Source: Candidatus Pelethomonas intestinigallinarum (GTDB lineage: Bacteria > Bacillota > Clostridia > Oscillospirales > Oscillospiraceae). From it: 5,736 nt of DNA. This document shows, piece by piece, positions 1-4,748 of the stretch. The stretch is from assembly GCA_018712665.1 (NCBI GenBank), contig DVGP01000169.1, forward strand, positions 1-5,736, given 5' to 3'. How positions within the stretch are numbered: position 1 is the first letter of the stretch; every line of letters starts with the position of its first letter. A program made the translations under genes and the position numbers. The notes under the pieces are model-generated. The model saw nothing but the letters and a program-made list of their open reading frames with translations. It ran no database searches and was not told where the DNA came from.

Positions 1-198
1 GCCCGCCGCTACGACCGGGAGACCATCCTCAAGTGGCTGCGGAGCTTCTACCGCCGGTTCTTTGCCCAGCAGTTCAAGCGCTCCTGTCTCCCCGACGGAC
101 CCAAGGTGGGCTCCGTGGCCCTCAGCCCCCGTGGCGACTGGCGTATGCCGTCGGACGCTGTGGCCCGGCTGTGGCTGGACGAGCTGGAGAGATTATAA
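1..198 (+). CDS. nadE: Glutamine-dependent NAD+ synthetase, C-terminal end (partial)
   Basis: This is the 3' end of a gene that enters from the left edge; 65 codons are visible, open from base 1 to a TAA at 196-198. NadE makes NAD+ in the cytoplasm by ATP-dependent amidation of nicotinic acid adenine dinucleotide; the large form takes ammonia from glutamine through an N-terminal nitrilase-like domain, which is outside the window. The recognition rests on the C-terminal block: an FYRRFF-type helix, then QQFKRSCLPDGPKVG, then SPRGDWRMPSDA, which I recognise as the tail typical of clostridial and other bacterial glutamine-dependent synthetases. It is convergent with the transport operon and shares a terminator region with it; nothing suggests a functional link. 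The tail is intact. Whether the whole enzyme is of the glutamine-dependent type is inferred from this tail only. Confidence 0.85.
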   Translation, partial: ARRYDRETILKWLRSFYRRFFAQQFKRSCLPDGPKVGSVALSPRGDWRMPSDAVARLWLDELERL

Positions 199-205
199 AA
201 CTCAA

Positions 206-245
206 GGGTGTGGGACCTGTTGGTCCCACACCCTTCTTCTTTTTT
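206..245 (+). terminator. Rho-independent terminator of nadE, probably bidirectional
   Basis: A perfect 12-bp stem (206-217 GGGTGTGGGACC paired with 222-233) with a 4-nt loop begins 7 nt after the nadE stop. It is followed by a T-rich run, 234-245, and another T-run after 250. Read on the minus strand, the same hairpin lies 38 nt beyond the ATPase stop and is followed by TTGAGTTTTATAA, a weaker but T-rich tail, so it likely ends both convergent transcripts. Confidence 0.9.
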
Positions 246-271
246 GCCTTTTTCGCCTGGCAGTCCGCCTG

Positions 272-1378
272 TCAGATCTCCTCCAGGGGGACCAGCTTCC
301 CTCCGGCGGCCTGGGCCAGACGGCGGTTGCAGTCGTTGAGGGGGCCGAAGCTCTCCAGGCAGCACACCGCCCGGGGGCAGGCCTCCAGGGCCGCCAGGGC
401 CCGGCGAAAGGTCTCCTCCCCAACGGGCTGGAAGGCCCCCTGGGACACCACCTCCGCGGCCAGGGCGGCGGCCACCGGGTAGTCCAGGTCGTTCTCCTGG
501 AGGATGCCGGCGGCGAAGGGGACCCCCCGCCGCTGGAGCCGCCGGTAGACAGGGATGCCGCTGCCCCCGCCGCCGATGACGAAGACCTGGGGCCGTCCCG
601 ACGGCCGCTCCAGCTCCAGGGAGCCGTAGAGGGGGTCGAAGCTGCCCCGGGTCACCCCGTAGAGCCGGTGGATGTAGTCCCCGGCAAAGATCTCCTCCGG
701 AGGGCCCCAGCGGTCGATGCCACACTCCGGGGAGACGCAGACCACGGTATCGGAGATCTTCTGGGCCAGGTCCAGCTCGTGGAGGGAGACCACCGCCGCC
801 ATCCCCTTGTCCCGGACCAGGTCCTTCAGGATGGCCAGCAGCTCCAGCTTGTAGCGGATGTCCAGGAAGGAGGTGGGCTCGTCCAGGACCATCACCTCCG
901 GCTCCTGGCAGATGGCCCGGGCCAGGAGGATCCGCTGGCGCTGGCCGTCGCTGAGCTGGCCGAAGTCCGTGTCCCACAGCCCCAGGGCGTCCACCCGCTC
1001 CATGGCGGAGCGGACGGCGGCCCAGTCCCCCTCCGACAGCAGCCCCAGGGAGCCGGTGTAGGGATAGCGGCCGGTGGCCACCACGTCGGCGCAGGTCATC
1101 AGCTCCGGGTGGACCCGGTCGGTCATCACCACGGAGATGGACCGGGCCAGCTCCCGCTCCGCCATGGAGCGGGTGGCCCGGCCGTCTATGTACACCGTCC
1201 CCGCCAGGGGCTCCAGCTGCCGGATAATGCTCTTGAGAATGGTGGATTTCCCCGCTCCGTTGGGGCCGATGAGGGTCATGATCTCCCCCCGGCGGACCTG
1301 GAGGGCGATGTGCTCGATGAGGGCCTTCCCCCGGTATCCCACCGCCAGGTCCTGGGTCCGCAGAATGGCGTCAGACAT
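272..1378 (-). CDS. ABC transporter ATP-binding protein, FecE/BtuD type, with C-terminal extension
   Basis: This is the cytoplasmic ATPase that would power import through the neighbouring FecCD-type permease. The ATG at 1378 (368 residues) is chosen because AAGGAGG lies 7 nt upstream; the in-frame GTG at 1384 is almost on top of that site. Visible motifs: Walker A GPNGAGKST (38-46), ABC signature LSDGQ (142-146), Walker B VMVLDEP (162-168), D-loop SFLD (170-173) and switch His200. The usual Q-loop glutamine appears to be replaced by Thr86 in VVMTDR, followed by ELMTCADVVATGRYPYTG. I associate that pattern with part of the FecE family, so it is not by itself a sign of inactivation. Typical FecE/BtuD proteins end near residue 250-260; here about 110 residues follow, with a VFVIGGGGSG glycine-rich turn (about 265-274) and four cysteines. 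The start overlaps the permease stop by 8 nt, so the two are probably translationally coupled. Substrate (iron chelate, heme or corrinoid) cannot be read from the ATPase. Confidence 0.93.
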   Translation of the reverse strand: MSDAILRTQDLAVGYRGKALIEHIALQVRRGEIMTLIGPNGAGKSTILKSIIRQLEPLAGTVYIDGRATRSMAERELARSISVVMTDRVHPELMTCADVVATGRYPYTGSLGLLSEGDWAAVRSAMERVDALGLWDTDFGQLSDGQRQRILLARAICQEPEVMVLDEPTSFLDIRYKLELLAILKDLVRDKGMAAVVSLHELDLAQKISDTVVCVSPECGIDRWGPPEEIFAGDYIHRLYGVTRGSFDPLYGSLELERPSGRPQVFVIGGGGSGIPVYRRLQRRGVPFAAGILQENDLDYPVAAALAAEVVSQGAFQPVGEETFRRALAALEACPRAVCCLESFGPLNDCNRRLAQAAGGKLVPLEEI

Positions 1379-2387
1379 GGGCACCCCTCCTTCGCCGGAC
1401 CATGACGATGATGACCACCGGGGCGCCGAAGATGGCCGTCACGGAGCTGATGGAGAGCTCCGTGGGGGCGAAGGCCGTCCGGGCGATCATGTCGCAGAAC
1501 AGGCAGAACACCGCGCCCCCCAAGAAGCAGGCCGGTGTAATGAGCAGGGGCCGGGCCGTGCCGAACAGGCCCTTGATCAGCTGGGGCACGGCGATGCCCA
1601 CGAAGGAGATGGGCCCGGCGAAGGCCGCCACGCAGGCGGACAGCACGCTGGAGAGGAGCACCAGGGCCGAGCGCAGGGCCCGAATGTTCACCCCCATGCT
1701 CTGGGCGTAGACCTCCCCCATCTGGTAGGCCCCGATGGGCTTGGACAGAAGGAAGCACCCGGCCAGGGCCAGCAGCGTCACCGGCGCCGCCACCCGCAGG
1801 TTCTCCCAGGAGATGCCGGAGAAGCTGCCCATGGACCAGTTGTGGAGGTTGACGATGTTGGAGTCGTCGGCGAAGGCCACCAGAAAGTCGGTGATGGCCG
1901 AGCAGATGTACCCGATCATCACCCCGGCCACCACCAGCAGGGACATCTGCCGCACCCGCCGGGAGATCAGCAGCACGAAGGCCATGGACAGCATGGCCCC
2001 CACGAAGGCGGCGGCGATCATGCCCCAGGAGCTCATGACCCGGCCCCGGCTCAAAAGGCCGATCATCACCAGGGACACCGCCACCTTCGACCCGGAGGAA
2101 ATTCCCAGGACGAAGGGCCCGGCGATGGGGTTGGCGAAGAAGGTCTGGAGCAGGAAGCCGGACACCGCCAGGGACCCGCCCAGCAGCACCGCCGCCGCCA
2201 CCCGGGGCAGGCGGATATCCCACACCACCGGGGCGTTCTCCCCGCCGCCCCCCAGGAGGATGGCCAGCACCTGGCCGTGGGACAGGTCCAGGCTCCCGGC
2301 GTTGACGCTCCACACCACTCCCAGGGCCAGAAGCGCCAACAGCATCAGGAAAGAAAGGCCCCAGCGCAGGCGCCTGCGTCGGTCCAT
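1371..2387 (-). CDS. ABC transporter permease, FecCD/BtuC family
   Basis: This 338-residue integral membrane protein would form the translocation pore as a homodimer with the ATPase on the cytoplasmic side and the binding lipoprotein outside. The length matches the family (about 330-350). It begins with a basic stretch (RRRRLR) and a first membrane helix (about 10-30), then DIRLPR (57-62), the long family block from GSLAVSGFLLQTFFANP (71-87) to GISSGS (95-100), WSMGSFSG (184-191), and AGPISFVGIAVPQLIK (257-272), which precedes the region contacting the ATPase. Multiple hydrophobic segments fit about ten helices. It ends in a basic tail, RRRRGAHV. The ATG at 2387 has AAAAGGAG upstream at 9-nt spacing. 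It follows the binding protein after a 94-nt hairpin-containing spacer and overlaps the ATPase. It is the only permease in view, so a homodimer is the simplest arrangement. The family carries iron-siderophore, heme and cobalamin substrates, and the sequence does not separate these. Confidence 0.94.
   Translation of the reverse strand: MDRRRRLRWGLSFLMLLALLALGVVWSVNAGSLDLSHGQVLAILLGGGGENAPVVWDIRLPRVAAAVLLGGSLAVSGFLLQTFFANPIAGPFVLGISSGSKVAVSLVMIGLLSRGRVMSSWGMIAAAFVGAMLSMAFVLLISRRVRQMSLLVVAGVMIGYICSAITDFLVAFADDSNIVNLHNWSMGSFSGISWENLRVAAPVTLLALAGCFLLSKPIGAYQMGEVYAQSMGVNIRALRSALVLLSSVLSACVAAFAGPISFVGIAVPQLIKGLFGTARPLLITPACFLGGAVFCLFCDMIARTAFAPTELSISSVTAIFGAPVVIIVMVRRRRGAHV
1386..1392 (-). promoter_or_regulatory. 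Shine-Dalgarno site deciding the ATPase start
   Basis: AAGGAGG on the minus strand lies 7 nt before the ATG at 1378, inside the end of the permease gene. It favours that ATG over the GTG at 1384, which would be only 1 nt from the site. Confidence 0.8.
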
Positions 2388-2396
2388 GTCTCTCAG

Positions 2397-2404
2397 CTCC
2401 TTTT
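2397..2404 (-). promoter_or_regulatory. Shine-Dalgarno site of the permease
   Basis: AAAAGGAG on the minus strand lies 9 nt before the ATG at 2387. It indicates independent ribosome entry downstream of the intergenic hairpin. Confidence 0.7.
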
Positions 2405-2419
2405 CTCAGAAATTTGACG

Positions 2420-2453
2420 CGGGCCCCGTGCCGACAGCGCGGCACGGGGCCCG
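2420..2453 (-). other. Strong intergenic stem-loop between binding protein and permease
   Basis: A perfect 14-bp GC-rich stem (2420-2433 CGGGCCCCGTGCCG paired with 2440-2453) with a 6-nt loop. A second small stem-loop (CCCGCG/CGCGGG, 2461-2466 with 2470-2475, 3-nt loop) lies between it and the binding-protein stop. On the minus strand the main stem is followed by CGTCAAATTTCTGAG, which has no real U-tract, so it is not a convincing full terminator. By analogy with hairpins after binding-protein genes in other ABC operons, it may block 3' exonucleases or cause partial termination, giving more binding protein than membrane components. The structure is seen; the role is inferred. Confidence 0.75.
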
Positions 2454-2481
2454 TCCGCCGCCCGCGTTCCGCGGGAAGGGC

Positions 2482-3654
2482 TCACCCCTCCAGCCGGTGG
2501 AGGTAGGTCAGGGAGGCGGGGTCGGGGTCGTCCTGGGTGAGGACCGTGTGGATGTCGGCGATCATCTTCCCCAGGCCCATGGTGGACTGGAACAGGTTCT
2601 GCTCCGTGCACCACACGTCCCCGGTCTCCACCGCCTTGAAGTCCGCCAGCAGGGGGCTCTTGTCCAGCAGCTCCGCCACGGTGTGGAGCTCCCCGTCGAT
2701 GGTGCTGTTGTAGATCAGCACGTCCGCGTCCCGGGCCCCCACGTAGAAGGTCTCCATATCCATGTTCACCGTGGACAGGGCGCTGTCCTCCTCCCCCAGG
2801 TCCGGGAAGATGTAGGTCCCCCCCGCCATCTCGATCATCCGGGAGACGTAGTCCCCGGACCGGCGGACGTTGGCCGCGCCGGTGGAGGTGATGTAGAAGA
2901 AGGCCACGGTCTTGCCGGTGCTCTCCTGGGAGAGGACCGGGGCCAGGTCCGCCATGGCCCGGCCGAACGCCGCCTCCGCCTCCTCCAGCTTCCCCAGGAG
3001 CACGCCGTAGAGCTTCAGCCACTCCATGCGGCCCAGGGGGCTGCTCTCATAGCTGGACCGCTCCACAAACACCGGGATCCCCAGCCGCTCCAGCTGCTCC
3101 TTCACCTCCGGGGCGTGGTAGATCATGGTGGATTCCACCGCCATGTCGCAGCCGGCGGCGAAGATCCGCTCATAGTCCGGGGCGTTGTACTTTCCGGCGT
3201 AGAGGATCTCCCCGGCCTCCATGGCCGCCCGGGCCTCCGGGACGTACCAGTTCTCCGCGCTGGTCCCGGAGAGGCTGATGGCGTCCAACGCGTCCAGGGA
3301 GACGAAGAGGTCCATGGCGGAGGTGGCCACCAGGTACACGCTGTCCAGGGGCTGCTGGAGGACGGTCACGTCCTCCGCCACCCCCGTGGGCACGGCGGCG
3401 TCCTCCGGCACCAGCAGGTATTCCTCCCCGTCGGCCACGGAGATCAGGGCGTAGCCCCCCTGGTAGAAGTCCACGGCGAACTGGTCGGCGTACTGGAGCT
3501 CCAGGCTGCCCTCCAGGGCCAGCTCCTCCCAGGCGGGGGCGCTGTCCGCCGCCTGGCCGGCCCCGCCCTCCGCCGCCTCCGCCGGGGCGGCGCAGCCGGC
3601 CAGGACCAGGAGCAGCGCCAGAGCGGCCCCCAAGCAATAAGAACGGCCCATCAT
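2482..3654 (-). CDS. Substrate-binding lipoprotein of FecB/BtuF type (periplasmic-binding family PF01497-like)
   Basis: This 390-residue lipoprotein should capture the substrate outside the membrane and deliver it to the permease. The signal peptide (1-20) ends in a lipobox LAGC with lipidated Cys21, followed by an Ala/Gly/Glu linker to about 45. The first lobe runs to about 200, the helical linker is around 205-235 (PLGRMEWLKLYGVLLGKL), and the second lobe extends to the C-terminus. Blocks I associate with clostridial members are GKYNAPDYERIFAAGCDMAVES (split here as residues 154-165 and 166-175) and YHAPEVKEQLERLGIPVFVE (179-198). Glu183 and Glu301 are at the places where BtuF-like proteins put the glutamates that dock on permease arginines; this mapping is by eye. 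The start overlaps the upstream lipoprotein stop (ATGA) with no strong ribosome site, implying translational coupling. A second ATG follows immediately. Ligand could be a metal chelate, heme or corrinoid; the neighbouring chelatase favours a tetrapyrrole or its metal. Confidence 0.92.
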   Translation of the reverse strand: MMGRSYCLGAALALLLVLAGCAAPAEAAEGGAGQAADSAPAWEELALEGSLELQYADQFAVDFYQGGYALISVADGEEYLLVPEDAAVPTGVAEDVTVLQQPLDSVYLVATSAMDLFVSLDALDAISLSGTSAENWYVPEARAAMEAGEILYAGKYNAPDYERIFAAGCDMAVESTMIYHAPEVKEQLERLGIPVFVERSSYESSPLGRMEWLKLYGVLLGKLEEAEAAFGRAMADLAPVLSQESTGKTVAFFYITSTGAANVRRSGDYVSRMIEMAGGTYIFPDLGEEDSALSTVNMDMETFYVGARDADVLIYNSTIDGELHTVAELLDKSPLLADFKAVETGDVWCTEQNLFQSTMGLGKMIADIHTVLTQDDPDPASLTYLHRLEG

Positions 3655-4619
3655 GCCGCCGGTACGATGGAGGCGGAGTCCAGGACCAGGGCGTAGGCCA
3701 CCTCGTGGGGCACGCTCATGGCCACGGTGTCCGCCACCACCGGCATTTTCCAGTCAAAGCATGTCACGGGGATGGTGAAGGTGGAGGCCCCGTCCACGAT
3801 GGTGGTGTCGTACCGCTGGCCCTCCACCAGCATGTAGTCGTAGTTGTCGCTGCCCCAGACCAGGGTGATGGCGACCTGCCCGTCCTGGACGTGGAGGGCG
3901 GCGGGGGAGGCCACGCTGGCCCGGCCGGAGCCGCCGGTGAGCGCCACGTCCACCAGGTACTCCCCGTCCGCCAGCCCCAGGCTCTCCGGGGTGGTCACAA
4001 CGCCCTCGGCGAAGGCCTCCAGGGGCAGGGGGTCGGAGCGGAAGACCAGGGTGCGGTCGTACCACATCTCCTTGCGGTCGCTGAAGGCGGCGCAGTCGAT
4101 CCCCATATCCAGGGCCTCCACCGGCACGGTGAAGGTGTGGAGCCCCTCGGCGGTCTCCTGGTAGGGGATGTACTCGCCCTCATCGGCCCCGGCGGCCTCC
4201 TGGGCGGTGCCCATGCAGACCATCCGGTAGCCGGTGCCGCTCATGGTCATCACCGCGGTCATGGCTCCGTCCCGGACCGTCAGGTCGCAGGCGATGATGT
4301 TGAACATGGGGGAGCTGGAATCCACGGTGATCTCATAAGTGCCCTCCCGGAGGCTGTCGGCGTAGAGGGGGACCATCCAGTCCTCCACCACCTCCACGGC
4401 CTCGGCGGTGTCCCCCTCGCCGGCCACCTGGCTGGCGTCCCCGGCGGCGCTGTCCGCCTGGGCGTCCGCCGCCCCGGCGTTTTCGCTCCCGCCGGTCTCC
4501 TGGCTCTCCGTCCCGTTCCCGGCGTCTGTGTTTCCGGCGCTGCCGCCGGCACAGCCGGCGGCCAGCACCACCGTCATGGCGCACAGCAGCGCCAGAAGCC
4601 TTCTCTTCATCTCACGCAT
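3651..4619 (-). CDS. Lipoprotein with two tandem beta-rich domains, possibly NEAT-like ligand binding
   Basis: I do not recognise a named family with certainty. The 322-residue product has a signal peptide (MKRRLLALL core) ending VLAAGC with lipidated Cys23, then an acidic, Gly/Ala/Asn-rich linker (24-78). Two related halves follow, about 93-194 and 219-314. Matching elements are GTYEITV with GEYLVDV, LTVRDGAMTAVMTMSG with LHVQDGQVAITLVWGS, GYRMVCMG with NYDYMLVEG, LHTFTVPVEALDMGI with ASTFTIPVTCFDWKM, and a closing YDRTLVF / AYALVLD. Alternating hydrophobic residues suggest beta sandwiches; size and the Tyr-containing strand recall NEAT heme-binding domains, but the strict YxxxY heme motif is not evident. 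Repeat 1 is rich in Met and Cys (Met124, 126, 133, 136; Cys111, 135, 176). Position between chelatase and importer, and the ATGA overlap with the binding protein, suggest an extracellular ligand-binding or relay role. The start could also be the ATG at 4610; neither has a good ribosome site close by. Confidence 0.85.
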   Translation of the reverse strand: MREMKRRLLALLCAMTVVLAAGCAGGSAGNTDAGNGTESQETGGSENAGAADAQADSAAGDASQVAGEGDTAEAVEVVEDWMVPLYADSLREGTYEITVDSSSPMFNIIACDLTVRDGAMTAVMTMSGTGYRMVCMGTAQEAAGADEGEYIPYQETAEGLHTFTVPVEALDMGIDCAAFSDRKEMWYDRTLVFRSDPLPLEAFAEGVVTTPESLGLADGEYLVDVALTGGSGRASVASPAALHVQDGQVAITLVWGSDNYDYMLVEGQRYDTTIVDGASTFTIPVTCFDWKMPVVADTVAMSVPHEVAYALVLDSASIVPAA

Positions 4620-4665
4620 GTCTCATTTCGGGGCGGTCCGGCCCCTCTCCTTTTTTCGATTTCAT
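4612..4665 (-). other. Possible 17-codon leader ORF ahead of the duplicated-domain lipoprotein
   Basis: ATG at 4665 opens a 17-codon frame (MKSKKGEGPDRPEMRHA) preceded by AGGAG at 4680-4676 (10-nt spacing). It ends TGA at 4614-4612, one base before the ATG at 4610 that could start the lipoprotein. The lipoprotein frame itself has no well-placed ribosome site: GGAGAGG near 4650 is about 22 nt from the ATG at 4619. Coupled re-initiation is therefore plausible. The peptide has no recognisable function and may simply be chance in a short spacer. Confidence 0.25.
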
Positions 4666-4671
4666 CTGACG

Positions 4672-4685
4672 GCCACTCCTGTGGC
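4672..4685 (-). other. Small hairpin presenting the AGGAG site
   Basis: On the minus strand GCCAC (4685-4681) can pair with GTGGC (4676-4672), leaving AGGA in the loop, so the ribosome site of the possible leader ORF sits in a 5-bp hairpin. Short and possibly fortuitous. Confidence 0.25.
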
Positions 4686-4696
4686 AATCGTAACAA

Positions 4697-4731
4697 GGGC
4701 CCGGCCCGGAGGACGTCCCCCGGCCGGGTCC
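4697..4731 (-). other. GC-rich inverted repeat after the cbiK-like gene
   Basis: CCCGGCC (4700-4706) pairs with GGCCGGG (4722-4728), and two more pairs form outside across one mismatch (4697-4698 with 4730-4731). The 15-nt interior can pair partly. On the minus strand it is followed by TTGTTACGATTG, which is not a proper U-tract. It may stabilise or partially terminate the cbiK-like message; a complete stop is unlikely because the operon genes continue with no clear promoter in this 129-nt spacer. Confidence 0.5.
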
Positions 4732-4748
4732 CGCGGCGGGCAGGGGCC

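Noticed and set aside
48..977. Minus-strand frames at 48-977, 1276-2445 and 2393-3022
   Set aside because: They overlap recognised genes in another frame and give Gly/Pro/Arg-rich products with no family motifs.
1379..1384. GTG at 1384 as the ATPase start
   Set aside because: It lies 1 nt from the AAGGAGG site, whereas the ATG at 1378 is at ideal spacing.
62..3696. Long plus-strand open frames across 62-1405, 1074-2417 and 1735-3696
   Set aside because: They are antisense to well-supported conserved genes, have low-complexity Gly/His/Pro/Arg-rich products and arise from GC-rich codon bias.
4681..4696. Promoter with TTGTTA as a -35 box in the 4620-4748 spacer
   Set aside because: No acceptable -10 element lies 16-18 nt downstream on the minus strand.
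4697..4731. Rho-independent terminator after the chelatase gene
   Set aside because: The stem is imperfect and is not followed by a U-tract; termination here would cut off the rest of the operon.
4620..4748. Cobalamin riboswitch, suggested by GCCAC near the leader
   Set aside because: The spacer is only 129 nt and I see none of the other conserved B12-box elements; GCCAC is explained by the small hairpin.
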